Shown in pieces: positions 13,453 through 29,400 of a stretch of 64,000 nt of DNA. The stretch comes from Argopecten irradians. Its lineage: Eukaryota > Mollusca > Bivalvia > Pectinida > Pectinidae. The stretch is taken from the NCBI RefSeq assembly GCF_041381155.1, contig NC_091137.1:13759765-13823764 (forward strand), read 5' to 3'. The position numbers and the translations under genes were made by a program. The notes under the pieces are model-generated. The model was not told where the DNA came from. It saw only the letters and a program-made list of their open reading frames with translations, and ran no database searches. Within the stretch, counting starts at the first letter, position 1. Every line of letters begins with the position of its first letter.

Positions 13453-16400
13453 AAATGTGTGGCCACCATATCCTCATTAAACACACCGGCACTTAATAAA
13501 ACCTGGCTGATTCAGTATTGTATATGAAGTGGACGGTATACCTGGTATCATGAACTGCAAAGATTGGCTATGACCGTGCAAGGAAGCTATTGCCGAATAA
13601 GATACCCTTTTGTTTATGCACGATGAGGCTGCTCACGTTTGGTGTCTCGCTGCTGTTTGCATCACACCTTCAGCAAGTATTAATCACAATTAGACTTAAG
13701 AAAATAGAGCATATAATATTGACGATGCGTTGTGAACTTTTTCTCAGTTGTTGACAATATTCCAACATTGAAATATTAACATTTCAATTGATTTCAAAAT
13801 ATTAAGCGAAGAAATTTAACGGTTAAAGTAACAAGCTCCCATTTATTTTGACAATCTTCAACAGAAATATCGTTGTTCTGTAAACGCAGCTTCCCTAAAC
13901 ATCAAATGATATCATTCAATTTCTGTACAATTTCGTCGCTAGTATTTTATTAAACCCGACATGAGACACTTTTAGATGTTATTAATTTATTACATGTTTT
14001 GGCATGTTATTGTATTCATATACCAACCACTATATAACGGTATCGGGCTTTTAGAAAAATAGATATTCTGTAGGTGTTTCTCATACTTCTGCATAGAATA
14101 TGGCCTTAATATTTATAAGAAACTTTTGTATTTATCATGTTTAGGTTTAAATTGAGGATGAGACTATTGAACTTTGTACTAGAATAAATGCATATTGTAC
14201 TTTTAAAATTGTCTGTGGTAATTAATTAAAATGAATGTTGGTACCATGCCAAGTGGAATGAAGATTTTCTCAAAACTGCGTCATTATCGCAAAAACGCAG
14301 AAGGGAATCCCCATCTATGTAGAAGACGGGGGAGGGAGGCGGGGAAGAGATGGAACTTGATACGTGACGTAGTATTGTAGCTCAATTATAACACCGCCTA
14401 ATAGCAGGGCCACTTGACTAAAGATAAACAGGCTCCAGTAATTAAGTATAGATAAAGTTGAAAAGGCAGACAGGTTGCCCTAACATAAACACAATCTCTC
14501 CATTATAGGAATGATTTACAAACATTAAAACTGTTCAAATTACCTGTTCTTGGAATCGTTACGTCATGGAATAGTCTTACAACTGTTATGAAAAGCGTGG
14601 GTGATTGTGAGTGCTGGTAACAATACATAATGTATGATGCGTAGGCAGGATTACTTATTAATTCATACATTTTAATTGGCAAACCACCATCCCGACCATC
14701 CCGAGTTTATTACACACTTTAAATCAATTTTGTACAGATTCATCAATGGTCGCTATTATATTCACTAACTATCCAGCATATCAGAAGTATGTGGTTAACA
14801 TATGGTTTGTTTAATGTTGCTTTGTCATTGACCCGAAACTGTGGTTTGATGCTTTCGACACTTTTGCGTAGTGAAAAGCTCCCGGGATTTCCGAATTAAA
14901 CCCTTTATTGGATTCAGATATATAATGAGTCTGATATACACAAATGTTGACTATGGTGGGCGTTTTGATTGATCACTATGAACCAGGTTATACACATTCA
15001 ATCAATACGCGCCAAACACCAATGTGTGCTAGTGATCTTGAACAGAAACAAAGCATTCGGTGGTGCAAAAATGTTAATACTTCCTCTTCAAAGACATTTT
15101 TACTAAACAAATGTTGAAATGAATGGATCGTTACATTAGCTGACTATTAGATGTATGTGTCATACATAAAACCTACAGAATTTCGAGTTAACATTTTTCT
15201 AACACATGTCACTTTGAAAATATCTATAGTTTCGGGACTTTGACACAGCAGGAAAGGCGGTCTATTCCAATCTTTATGATATCAAAAGTCTAAATGTTTT
15301 GACCTCAAAAATAAAAAAAATAAAAAAACCAAAAAACAAATAAACAAAACTGAAAATAGTACACAAACGTGTAATGAATCAATAATTTTTGTATGTCATG
15401 GTACAAAACTGTGCCGAATTTATTTAGTCTTTGAAACTAACCAGTGGTCAGAAACGGAACATTAAAATCCCCAGTCCTAAATTTGGTTGCTTTCAGGTAT
15501 TTGTACTTTGTCAAAAATTGACATACACAAAGCATCCATGTTTTTTTAAGTCAAAATATAAAGTTTTGCCCCCAAATGCTGAAAATCTTTTTTTTTTTTT
15601 TTTTTTTTTTTTTTGTAATTTGAGCTTAGTAATCCCGATCTATCTATCTTCCATGTTTGGCGGATCATTTAATCTGATGTTGTCGCCGATCAGTCTTCCG
15701 TACGTATCGCTTCCACGACTGCATGGCAATAATTACACGGGGTAAGTTTGAATATAGACAGAAAAAGGGATATTTCTAGGTTTTTACAGCCTGTTTCAAT
15801 TGATCAACTTCATAGTAATTGTTTAGGCTATAGTTATAGATGGACTGATATTGCTGTCTCGGGCTGATAAAGGGTGCGATATCGAAATTGGCATATACTA
15901 ACCTCTAAGTATTACATTGTATTTTATTAATTCCTTATATCCAGAGGATTATTCTATAACTGGAGGTGCGGACTGACATCATTTCGGATATAGTTTTCTT
16001 CTAGTGAAGTTCTTGATCGCCATGGAAATCTATTTGGTGTTTCCTCTCCAATTGTTAAACAAGACGTGATCTCAGGCACCCATTCTCCTACATGCTAACA
16101 TTGATGAGTTCAAATTTCTAGATATTCGAGATCATTAATTCCCGGCAAACATGTTGTACTGTTTCCAAATCTTGTAATATAAGTAATAGTAAGTACTGAA
16201 TAGAATACATCTGCATATATAATTATGCGATTTAGGAATAAACGGTAAGTATGCAATTGCTGTTTACTCAAAACTGCAGCATTTTCATAACAAGAGTTGT
16301 TTAAGAACAGCAAAGCGTGCCTCTGGGCTTGCACTAAAAGCTTTAACCAGGTAAGTTCGGTCCATCGGGTCTCTTGAAATTCTCGAAATCATGCATTTTC

Positions 16401-16741
16401 AAGTTTTAAATAATTGTCCGTGTCTATTGAAGAAAAATTAATGTCAGTTACGGATAACAGAATTTGCACCAAGACTTTAACCTGGCCAATTCCAACGCCC
16501 CTTCTCTTTGAGAGGCAAGTTCGAAATACTATTCCTCACTTCATTTCATTTCCTATTTTACAGATATTCGTTGGCACTTTCTTTCGTAGTTTTCAGCTTT
16601 AAAATTATTTTGCGGGTACACTGATTGAAACAAAGTTATTCTTCCTATTATTCGCGATCGTCCTTTCATATCAATGTAAAAGATAACAAAGTTTCTACAC
16701 TAGGAAAATTTCATGTTATTAAACAGTTTGTGTTTATAAAA
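13453..16741. other. Intergenic, no gene seen; 27-base T run
   Basis: No exon with domain or splice support was found. The only simple feature is an uninterrupted T run at 15588-15614, possibly the tail of an old retroposon in reverse orientation or a simple repeat. Confidence 0.5.
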
Positions 16742-17105
16742 GTTAAAAGATTTGCCAATGATATCTCGATGTCAAAGATTTGCCAATGCTATCTCGATGT
16801 CAAAGATTTGCCAATGCTATCTCGATGTCAAAGATTTGCCAATGATATCTCAATGTCGAAGATTTGCCAATGATATCTCAATGTCGAAGATTTGCCAATG
16901 ATATCTCAATGTCAAAGATTTGCTAATGATATCTCAATGTCGAAGATTTGCCAATGATATCTCGATGTCAAAGATTTGCTAATGATATCTCAATGTCGAA
17001 AATTTGCCAATGATATCTCGATGTCAAAGATTTGCCAATGATATCTCAATGTCAAAGATTTGCTAATGATATCTCAATGTCAAAGATTTGCCAATGATAT
17101 CTGGA
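16742..17105. repeat. Minisatellite, 28-bp unit, about 13 copies
   Basis: A 28-bp unit (GATTTGCCAATGATATCTCA plus 8 bases) repeats with a few alternating variants (CGATGTC/CAATGTC, CAAAG/CGAAG). It ends about 320 bp beyond the ABCF1 stop codon and is probably downstream of its 3' UTR. Confidence 0.9.
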
Positions 17106-17297
17106 TATCCCTTTTCCTGTCTCTATTTCCTGCTGAATGCTAATGCAATCCCATCAAAGGGAGATAAGCTTCGAGAAGCTGGTGATTCAGGCTAAATACT
17201 TGTTAGTAGATGATTGTTGTGTCTTTGTAAAGGAAATCAGTCTCTTTTTAAGAAGGAATAAAAAAGATGGGAATACCTTGGTTTCAAAATGTTGCCT

Positions 17298-17303
17298 TTT
17301 AAT
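17298..17303 (-). terminator. Candidate ABCF1 poly(A) signal (ATTAAA)
   Basis: ATTAAA on the minus strand about 120 nt after the stop codon. A canonical AATAAA also overlaps the stop codon itself (17420-17425), which is probably too early to be used. Confidence 0.3.
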
Positions 17304-17420
17304 CAAATTGTAACCAACAAAGACATAATTGTCTGTCTAGACCAGATTTCATTATCTAGAAGAGACTTCATACATAAATAAGTTTGTCTCTGAGAAGTTT
17401 AAAGTCTGTGACACATAAGT

Positions 17421-20400
17421 TTATTCCCCCGTTATATCCGGCTGAGGTAACATGACTTCCTCTCCTAAAGATTCCAACAGTTCTCGTCTGTAGTCGTCAA
17501 ATCCACCGTCAATCTCATTTACTGACTGGTCCTCCACAACCCACAACTGACAGTCTGTCTCTCGAATCAAACGCTCGTCGTGGCTCACAATGATCACACC
17601 TAGAATACAGGACACAATTCATTGCTATTTACGGGGTTCAAAATATGTTGCTGCAATGTCTATATATAAGACAAATTGTTCCTGGACATAGTTTTGTTAG
17701 GAAAGCATTTTATCAACACCATGGATTACACAATCAAGAGTTTTCAAAATCTAACCTCTGATATTTGAAAAGCAATTATACAATTATATAAGATGATATT
17801 GTGGTGACTTTGAACAAATTTGTTTATAAGGAGTCTATAGAAAATAATGAATTCATCAAGAGGGGAGATAATCGGTTAAAGCCTACATCAATACCTCTGT
17901 TTGTTGTTACTTTGTCCTTACCTCCTTTGTAGGCGTTAATGGCATCTGCAAGGGCATCAATAGACTCAATGTCTAAGTTGTTGGTAGGTTCATCCTGAAA
18001 TGATATGTAAATAAACATGTATTATGACTAAGTCACCTAATAAATATATGAAACTATACTACTTCACCAAAGATTACTCTAGAACTGATTACAGACGTTA
18101 TTTTATACATTGTAGACGCCTGATCATTTGGCCTCGGGTACAGACTTGGACATTATGGCAGATAAAGTTTGGTTAAGATATTGTAAAATTCAAGAGGACA
18201 GAGAAATTTTGGGGGCATTCCACCCCCTCTCCTAATTAGCCCATGAAAAAGATAATTTTGATATTCTGAGAGAAAGCCAAACTAATATAAAGGCCATTGA
18301 CACTTAAGTTTGGGACTTCTATTGATTATGATAACGCATTGTGTAAACAAGATATTACTCTTGCTGAAATATACAGACCCTTTACAAACATACAATTGCC
18401 TTACCAATATTAGTACATCAGGTGCTCGGCATGAAAGGTCAGCCAGTGCGACCCTTGACTTCTGACCTCCAGACAGATTGGAGATTTTGATTGTGTGGGC
18501 ATGACTGGCTAGTCCAAATTTACCCAACATCTTTCTGGAGTCCTGAACAGGCAGGTTAAACAGTCTCTGTGGATGTAAAAATTTACAAAATTGTATTCTG
18601 TTTTAGTTTAGTACTTTAAAGACTTCAGGGATAGAAGTGGATAAATTCTTTCATCCAATTTCAATTGATTAACCTACTCAATATAACTAACTGATTTTTT
18701 TTTGCCTTTGATAATATTCTGTACACAAACGTTTTCTATTTGGAGCAGGAAGAATGGATTATTCAATTTAAAACAACTAAAATGAATCTGTTATCAAAGT
18801 CTGATATGACAGAGGTTCTTGCAACCGACCTGTAAGTATTCCACGGCAGATTCTTCCGAGTTCAACTGGTCTCCTGAGTGCTGGTCATATTTACCAATTC
18901 TCTGTAAAAAAAAAATCAAGTTTTAAATGTATTAATCTATCAATACGAACAAAATACTATAATTTTTGTGTTACTAACAATTTTGTTACAGGACAGCTAA
19001 AAAATATTTTCACTTCAGACACAAATATTGCGTGTATTGAACGAATTTTGTTGTATTTTATATCCATGGTTTTATAGCAACAATGAATACTGCAAATGGT
19101 TTAAACATATGTCAACATAAAGTTCATATTATACAGTAGTTAACTCTATCAAATACGAAATGAGAAGATTTGTTCACAGTCCTCTGTTAAAATTGAAACG
19201 CTGATAAACTACTTACCAGTCTGTGGTTCTTCCGCACTTCTCCATTTATCTAGGATAAGAAAGTCATTAAAAGATTTTAAATAGATGTATGAATATTGCA
19301 AAGACACAGTTACATTAAACAAATTGCGCACCTTTAATTTAACTTGTCATTATTTTGCTTTTATATCAGCATTTTAGCTACTTTAGATTTTTGGTTTTGA
19401 AAATTATTTAGGAATGATCAAATTCATGTAACCATTGGTCCTGGATGTGTTATAGGAATAACACAGTACCAAAGTATGGAATAACACAGTACCAAAGTAT
19501 GGAATAACACAGTACCAAAGTATGGAATAACACCGTACCAAAGTATGGAATAACACAGTACCAAAGTATGGAATAACACCGTACCAAAGTATGGAATAAC
19601 ACCGTACCAAAGTATGGAATAACACAGTACCAAAGTATGGAATAACACCGTACCAAAGTATGGAATAACACAGTACCAAAGTATGGAATAACACAGTACC
19701 AAAGTATGGAATAACACAGTACCAAAGTATGGAATAACACAGTACCAAAGTATGGAATAACACAGTACCAAAGTATGGAATAACACCGTACCAAAGTATG
19801 GAATAACACGTACCAAATATGGAATAACACCGTACCAAAGTATGGAATAACACCGTACCAAAGTATGGAATAACACCGTACCAAAGTATGGAATAACACC
19901 GTACCAAAGTATGGAATAACACCGTACCAAAGTATGGAATAACACCGTACCAAAGTATGGAATAACACCGTACCAAAGTATGGAATAACACCGTACCAAA
20001 GTATGGAATAACACCACCGTACCAAAGTATGGAATAACACCGTACCAAAGTATGGAATAACACCGTACCAAAGTATGGAATAACACCGTACCAAAGTATG
20101 GAATAACACCGTACCAAAGTATGGAATAACACCGTACCAAAGTATGGAATAACACCGTACCAAAGTATGGAATAACACCGTACCAAAGTATGGAATAACA
20201 CCGTACCAAAGTATGGAATAACACAGTACCAAAGTATGGAATAACACTGTACCAAAGTATGGAATAACACCGTACCAAAGTATGGAATAACATATGGAAT
20301 AACACCGTACCAAAGTATGGAATAACACCGTACCAAAGTATGGAATAACACGTACCAAAGTATGGAATAACAAGTACCAAAGTATGGAATAAACACTACA

Positions 20401-23400
20401 AGTATGGAATCTACCAAAGTATGGAATAACACCGTACCAAAGTATGGAATAACACCGTACCAAAGTATGGAATAACACCGTACCAAAGTATGGAATAACA
20501 CAGTACCAAAGTATGGAATAACACGTACCAAAGTATGGAATAACACAGTACCAAAGTATGGAATAACACCAGTACCAAAGTATGGAATAACACGTACCAA
20601 AGTATGGAATAACACCAGTACCAAAGTATGGAATAACCAGATACCAAAGTATGGAATAACAAGTACCAAAGTATGGAATAACACCGTACCAAAGTATGGA
20701 ATAACACCAGTACCAAAGTATGGAATAACACAGTACCAAAGTATGGAATAACACCGTACCAAAGTATGGAATAACACAGTACCAAAGTATGGAATAACAC
20801 CAGTACCAAAGTATGGAATAACACAGTACCAAAGTATGGAATAACACCGTACCAAAGTATGGAATAACACAGTACCAAAGTATGGAATAACACCGTACCA
20901 AAGTATGGAATAACACAGTACCAAAGTATGGAATAACACCGTACCAAAGTATGGAATAACACCGTACCAAAGTATGGAATAACACAGTACCAAAGTATGG
21001 AATAACACAGTACCAAAGTATGGAATAACACAGTACCAAAGTATGGAATAACACCGTACCAAAGTATGGAATAACACCGTACCAAAGTATGGAATAACAC
21101 CGTACCAAAGTATGGAATAACACAGTACCAAAGTATGGAATAACACCGTACCAAAGTATGGAATAACACAGTACCAAAGTATGGAATAACACCGTACCAA
21201 AGTATGGAATAACACAGTACCAAAGTATGGAATAACACGTACCAAAGTATGGAATAACACGTACCAAAGTATGGAATAACACCGTACCAAAGTATGGAAT
21301 AACACAGTACCAAAGTATGGAATAACACCGTACCAAAGTATGGAATAACACAGTACCAAAGTATGGAATAACACAGTACCAAAGTATGGAATAACACGTA
21401 CCAAAGTATGGAATAACACCGTACCAAAGTATGGAATAACACCGTACCAAAGTATGGAATAACACAGTACCAAAGTATGGAATAACACGTACCAAAGTAT
21501 GGAATAACACCGTACCAAAGTATGGAATAACACCGTACCAAAGTATGGAATAACACCGTACCAAAGTATGGAATAACACAGTACCAAAGTATGGAATAAC
21601 ACCGTACCAAAGTATGGAATAACACAGTACCAAAGTATGGAATAACACCGTACCAAAGTATGGAATAACACCGTACCAAAGTATGGAATAACACCGTACC
21701 AAAGTATGGAATAACACCGTACCAAAGTATGGAAATAACACCGTACCAAAGTATGGAATAACACCGTACCAAAGTATGGAATAACACCGTACCAAAGTAT
21801 GGAATAACACCGTACCAAAGTATGGAATAACACAGTACCAAAGTATGGAATAACACCGTACCAAAGTATGGAATAACACCGTACCAAAGTATGGAATAAC
21901 ACCGTACCAAAGTATGGAATAACACCGTACCAAAGTATGGAATAACACCGTACCAAAGTATGGAATAACACCGTACCAAAGTATGGAATAACACCGTACC
22001 AAAGTATGGAATAACACCGTACCAAAGTATGGAATAACACAGTACCAAAGTATGGAATAACACGTACCAAAGTATGGAATAACACAGTACCAAAGTATGG
22101 AATAACAGTACCAAAGTATGGAATAACACAGTACCAAAGTATGGAATAACACAGTACCAAAGTATGGAATAACACCGTACCAAAGTATGGAATAACACAC
22201 AGTACCAAAGTATGGAATAACACAGTACCAAAGTATGGAATAACACCGTACCAAAGTATGGAATAACACCGTACCAAAGTATGGAATAACACAGTACCAA
22301 AGTATGGAATAACACAGTACCAAAGTATGGAATAACACAGTACCAAAGTATGGAATAACACTGTACCAAAGTATGGAATAACACAGTACCAAAGTATGGA
22401 ATAACATATGGAATAACACCGTACCAAAGTCTGGAATAACACCGTACCAAAGTATGGAATAACACCGTACCAAAGTATGGAATAACACCGTACCAAAGTA
22501 TGGAATAACACAGTACCAAAGTATGGAATAACACTGTACCAAAGTATGGAATAACACAGTACCAAAGTATGGAATAACACCGTACCAAAGTATGGAATAA
22601 CACAGTACCAAAGTATGGAATAACACCGTACCAAAGTATGGAATAACACAGTACCAAAGTATGGAATAACACCGTACCAAAGTATGGAATAACACCGTAC
22701 CAAAGTATGGAATAACACCGTACCAAAGTATGGAATAACACCGTACCAAAGTATGGAATAACACCGTACCAAAGTATGGAATAACACCGTACCAAAGTAT
22801 GGAATAACACCGTACCAAAGTATGGAATAACACCGTACCAAAGTATGGAATAACACCGTACCAAAGTATGGAATAACACAGTACCAAAGTATGGAATAAC
22901 ACAGTACCAAAGTATGGAATAACACAGTACCAAAGTATGGAATAACACCGTACCAAAGTATGGAATAACACAGTACCAAAGTATGGAATAACACCGTACC
23001 AAAGTATGGAATAACACCGTACCAAAGTATGGAATAACACCATACCAAAGTATGGAATAACACCGTACCAAAGTATGGAATAACACCGTACCAAAGTATG
23101 GAATAACACAGTACCAAAGTATGGAATAACACAGTACCAAAGTATGGAATAACACCGTACCAAAGTATGGAATAACACAGTACCAAAGTATGGAATAACA
23201 CAGTACCAAAGTATGGAATACAAAGTATAATAACACAGTACCAAAGTATGGAATAACACAGTACCAAAGTATGGAATAACACGTACCAAAGTATGGAATA
23301 ACACCGTACCAAAGTATGGAATAACACCGTACCAAAGTATGGAATAACACAGTACCAAAGTATGGAATAACACAGTACCAAAGTATGGAATAACACAGTA

Positions 23401-26400
23401 CCAAAGATGGAATACCAAAGTATGGAATAACACCGTACCAAAGTATGGAATAACACCGTACCAAAGTATGGAATAACACGTACCAAAGTATGGAATAACA
23501 CAGTACCAAAGTATGGAATAACACAGTACCAAAGTATGGAATAACACAGTACCAAAGTATGGAATAACATAGTACCAAAGTATGGAATAACACAGTACCA
23601 AAGTATGGAATAACACCGTACCAAAGTATGGAATAACACCGTACCAAAGTATGGAATAACACAGTACCAAAGTATGGAATAACACAGTACCAAAGTATGG
23701 AATAACACAGTACCAAAGTATGGAATAACACCGTACCAAAGTATGGAATAACACAGTACCAAAGTATGGAATAACACAGTACCAAAGTATGGAATAACAC
23801 AGTACCAAAGTATGGAATAACACCGTACCAAAGTATGGAATAACACCGTACCAAAGTATGGAATAACACAGTACCAAAGTATGGAATAACACAGTACCAA
23901 AGTATGGAATAACACCGTACCAAAGTATGGAATAACACAGTACCAAAGTATGGAATAACACAGTACCAAAGTATGGAATAACACGTACCAAAGTATGGAA
24001 TAACACGTACCAAAGTATGGAATAACACCGTACCAAAGTATGGAATAACACCGTACCAAAGTATGGTATGGAATAACACCAGTACCAAAGTATGGAATAA
24101 CACCGTACCAAAGTATGGAATAACACAGTACCAAAGTATGGAATAACACAGTACCAAAGTATGGAATAACACCGTACCAAAGTATGGAATAACACCGTAC
24201 CAAAGTATGGAATAACACCAGTACCAAAGTATGGAATAACACCGTACCAAAGTATGGAATAACACAGTACCAAAGTATGGAATAACACGTACCAAAGTAT
24301 GGAATAACAGTACCAAAGTATGGAATAACACCGTACCAAAGTATGGAATAACACAGTACCAAAGTATGGAATAACACCGTACCAAAGTATGGAATAACAC
24401 AGTACCAAAGTATGGAATAACACAGTACCAAAGTATGGAATAACACCGTACCAAAGTATGGAATAACACCGTACCAAAGTATGGAATAACATAGTACCAA
24501 AGTATGGAATAACACCGTACCAAAGTATGGAATAACACCGTACCAAAGTATGGAATAACACAGTACCAAAGTATGGAATAACACCGTACCAAAGTATGGA
24601 ATAACACCGTACCAAAGTATGAAATAACACCGTACCAAAGTATGGAATAACACCGTACCAAAGTATGGAATAACACCGTACCAAAGTATGGAATAACACA
24701 GTACCAAAGTATGGAATAACACCGTACCAAAGTATGGAATAACACCGTACCAAAGTATGGAATAACACCGTACCAAAGTATGGAATAACACAGTACCAAA
24801 GTATGGAATAACACCGTACCAAAGTATGGAATAACACAGTACCAAAGTATGGAATAACACCGTACCAAAGTATGGAATAACACCGTACCAAAGTATGGAA
24901 TAACACAGTACCAAAGTATGGAATAACACCGTACCAAAGTATGGAATAACACCGTACCAAAGTATGGAATAACACCGTACCAAAGTATGGAATAACACCA
25001 GTACCAAAGTATGGAATAACACCGTACCAAAGTATGGAATAACACCGTACCAAAGTATGGAATAACACCAGTACCAAAGTATGGAATAACACCGTACCAA
25101 AGTATGGAATAACACCGTACCAAAGTATGGAATAACACCGTACCAAAGTATGGAATAACACAGTACCAAAGTATGGAATAACACCGTACCAAAGTATGGA
25201 ATAACACAGTACCAAAGTATGGAATAACACCGTACCAAAGTATGGAATAACACAGTACCAAAGTATGGAATAACACCGTACCAAAGTATGGAATAACACA
25301 GTACCAAAGTATGGAATAACACCGTACCAAAGTATGGAATAACACCGTACCAAAGTATGGAATAACACAGTACCAAAGTATGGAATAACACCGTACCAAA
25401 GTATGGAATAACACCGTACCAAAGTATGGAATAACACAGTACCAAAGTATGGAATAACACAGTACCAAAGTATGGAATAACACAGTACCAAAGTATGGAA
25501 TAACACATAACACAGTACCAAAGTATGGAATAACACCGTACCAAAGTATGGAATAACACCGTACCAAAGTATGGAATAACACCGTACCAAAGTATGGAAT
25601 AACACCGTACCAAAGTATGGAATAACACCGTACCAAAGTATGGAATAACACCGTACCAAAGTATGGAATAACACCGTACCAAAGTATGGAATAACACCGT
25701 ACCAAAGTATGGAATAACACAGTACCAAAGTATGGAATAACACAGTACCAAAGTATGGAATAACACAGTACCAAAGTATGGAATAACACAGTACCAAAGT
25801 ATGGAATAACACCGTACCAAAGTATGGAATAACACAGTACCAAAGTATGGAATAACACCGTACCAAAGTATGGAATAACACAGTACCAAAGTATGGAATA
25901 ACACCGTACCAAAGTATGGAATAACACCGTACCAAAGTATGGAATAACACAGTACCAAAGTATGGAATAACACAGTACCAAAGTATGGAATAACACCGTA
26001 CCAAAGTATGGAATAACACAGTACCAAAGTATGGAATAACACCGTACCAAAGTATGGAATAACACAGTACCAAAGTATGGAATAACACCGTACCAAAGTA
26101 TGGAATAACACCGTACCAAAGTATGGAATAACACCGTACCAAAGTATGGAATAACACCGTACCAAAGTATGGAATAACACCGTACCAAAGTATGGAATAA
26201 CACAGTACCAAAGTATGGAATAAACGTACCAAAGTATGGAATAACACCGTACCAAAGTATGGAATAACACCGTACCAAAGTATGGAATAACACCGTACCA
26301 AAGTATGGAATAACACAGTACCAAAGTATGGAATAACACCGTACCAAAGTATGGAATAACACCGTACCAAAGTATGGAATAACACCGTACCAAAGTATGG

Positions 26401-29400
26401 AATAACACCGTACCAAAGTATGGAATAACACCGTACCAAAGTATGGAATAACACAGTACCAAAGTATGGAATAACACCGTACCAAAGTATGGAATAACAC
26501 AGTACCAAAGTATGGAATAACACCGTACCAAAGTATGGAATAACACCGTACCAAAGTATGGAATAACACCGTACCAAAGTATGGAATAACACAGTACCAA
26601 AGTATGGAATAACACCGTACCAAAGTATGGAATAACACAGTACCAAAGTATGGAATAACACGTACCAAAGTATGGAATAAACACAGTACCAAAGTATGGA
26701 ATAACACCGTACCAAAGTATGGAATAACACCAGTACCAAAGTATGGAATAACACGTACCAAAGTATGGAATAACACGTACCAAAGTATGGAATAACACAG
26801 TACCAAAGTATGGAATAACACCGTACCAAAGTATGGAATAACACAGTACCAAAGTATGGAATAACACGTACCAAAGTATGGAATAACACATACCAAAGTA
26901 CCAAAGTATGGAATAACACAGTACCAAAGTATGGAATAACACAGTACCAAAGTATGGAATAACACCGTACCAAAGTATGGAATAACACACGTACCAAAGT
27001 ATGGAATAACACCGTACCAAAGTATGGAATAACACAGTACCAAAGTATGGAATAACACAGTACCAAAGTATGGAATAACACCGTACCAAAGTATGGAATA
27101 ACACAGTACCAAAGTATGGAATAACACAGTACCAAAGTATGGAATAACACAGTACCAAAGTATGGAATAACACCTGTCAATTGAACGTACCAAAGTATGG
27201 AATAACACCGTACCAAAGTATGGAATAACACCGTACCAAAGTATGGAATAACACCGTACCAAAGTATGGAATAAACACCGTACCAAAGTATGGAATAACA
27301 CAGTACCAAAGTATGGAATAACACCGTACCAAAGTATGGAATAACACCGTACCAAAGTATGGAATAACACTGTACCAAAGTATGGAATAACACCGTACCA
27401 AAGTATGGAATAACACAGTACCAAAGTATGGAATAACACCGTACCAAAGTATGGAATAACACCGTACCAAAGTATGGAATAACACAGTACCAAAGTATGG
27501 AATAACACCGTACCAAAGTATGGAATAAACACCGTACCAAAGTATGGAATAACACAGTACCAAAGTATGGAATAACACCGTACCAAAGTATGGAATAACA
27601 CCGAACCAAAGTATGGAATAACACCGTACCAAAGTATGGAATAACACCGTACCAAAGTATGGAATAACACAGTACCAAAGTATGGAATAACACAGTACCA
27701 AAGTATGGAATAACACAGAACCAAAGTATGGAATAACACAGAACCAAAGTATGGAATAACACTGTACCAAAGAATGGAATAACACCGTACCAAAGCATGG
27801 AAAACTTACTGGTTCCAGTTCTTGTGTCAGCAATTTTAGGAATGTACTTTTTCCAACACCATTAGGTCCAACAATGGCAACTGTGGGTACAAAATTAATT
27901 ATATATTGTGACTACAGTTATGCTCTCTCTTTTACATCAGTTAATTACTAATTCTAATATCTATAACAGGGGGACAACAGATCAGTGACCTATCTTTCTT
28001 ATGGATAAGGAAAAGGCATTGTGATGTAAAACTCGTATTTAATTTTCAATCTTAACCATGTAACTAAATCTAACGCGAATTCAAGAAACTAGGATACTTA
28101 AGTATATAAATTAATGATATAAAATGTGATATGTAATATTGCATGTTTGCTAGTCGTAATAATCTGAGGTTGAAGACCAGACTAACAAAGACATATGTGT
28201 ATCATCTACTTACTTCTGGAGCTCATGTCAATACCAAAGTCCAGGTTTTTAAACAATATTTCCGACTTCTTGTACCAGAAGTTCACATCTATAAAAGTAG
28301 GGGAACATTGATTTAAGCAATATTTCAAAAATGTAAAGCAAATACTGGATAATTTAAGTTTTGTGTAGCAAGAAAGCCGCAAATGTGGAAAAATGTTAGT
28401 TTTAAAGTATTCCAAAGGATACTTAATCAAAATTGGCAGTGGCCAACAAAATGGCAGAATTGGTACTAAGATATTAGTACGGCTAGAAGAACACAGTTTG
28501 AGATAATCCCAACTTTAATCTATTTAGTGAGTTAATTAGATTGCAAATCATTTCAACCAACAAAGGCTAATTTCTAATAAGAACTAACTCATAGCCCCCA
28601 GAATCGGAGGGTTGAGGGGTGTAGGATCTGGAAAGTGGAATTTAACTGTGTAATCCTTTGGCCTCTGTAGAAGTTCTGTCTTTTTCTCTTCTTCAGCAAA
28701 CACTTTCTGTTTGTCTTTGTTCTTCTGTTGTTTCCTGGTTAGGGCTTCTTTCTGTTTTGCTTCCTATGAAACACAGAAGATCATGTTATATAAAAGCCTG
28801 GAATAAATAAATCTTTGTATTCTTCTCCTATCTTTTACATCTTTACAAGAGATCCCAGAGGGATCTTGGCACCCACCAAAGAATGATCTATGTCTGACAA
28901 TGGAAAAAGGGATCTTTTCCCTGCTTTTCAAACTTTTTCAAACATACTTCATATGAAATTTGACAGATTGCTTCATTACTTTCTGAGAAACAGAGATGAA
29001 ATCCAAGATGGCAGCCGGTTGGCCATCTTGTTGACACATCAGTCTCAAAAGGTACTATGCACAACTAGGGCCAAAGGGGAACCTATGCATAGAATTTGAG
29101 AGATATCCCTTCAGTAATTTCTGACAAAAAGCGTTAACTATTAAAATCCAAGATGGCTGCCAGTCGGCCATCTTGTTGACCGATCAATCCCAAAATGCAC
29201 CATGCACAACTAGGGCTCTAGGGGAACCTACATATGAAATTTGAGAAAGGTTTCTTCAGTACCTTCTGAGAAATAGCAGTAACAAACTTTAACTATCAAA
29301 ATCCAAGATGGCTGCCTGGCGGCCATCTTGTTGACCGATCAGTCCCAAAACGTAATATGCACAACTAGGGCCCTAAGGGAACCTGCATATGAAATTTGAA

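Noticed and set aside
19404..27833. Open frames of 2460, 2589 and 2782 codons on the minus strand ([15 protein letters not shown] repeats)
   Set aside because: They arise because a 23-bp unit lacks stops in all three minus frames. All three frames are open over the same DNA, and the region is the intron between two in-phase ABCF1 exons.
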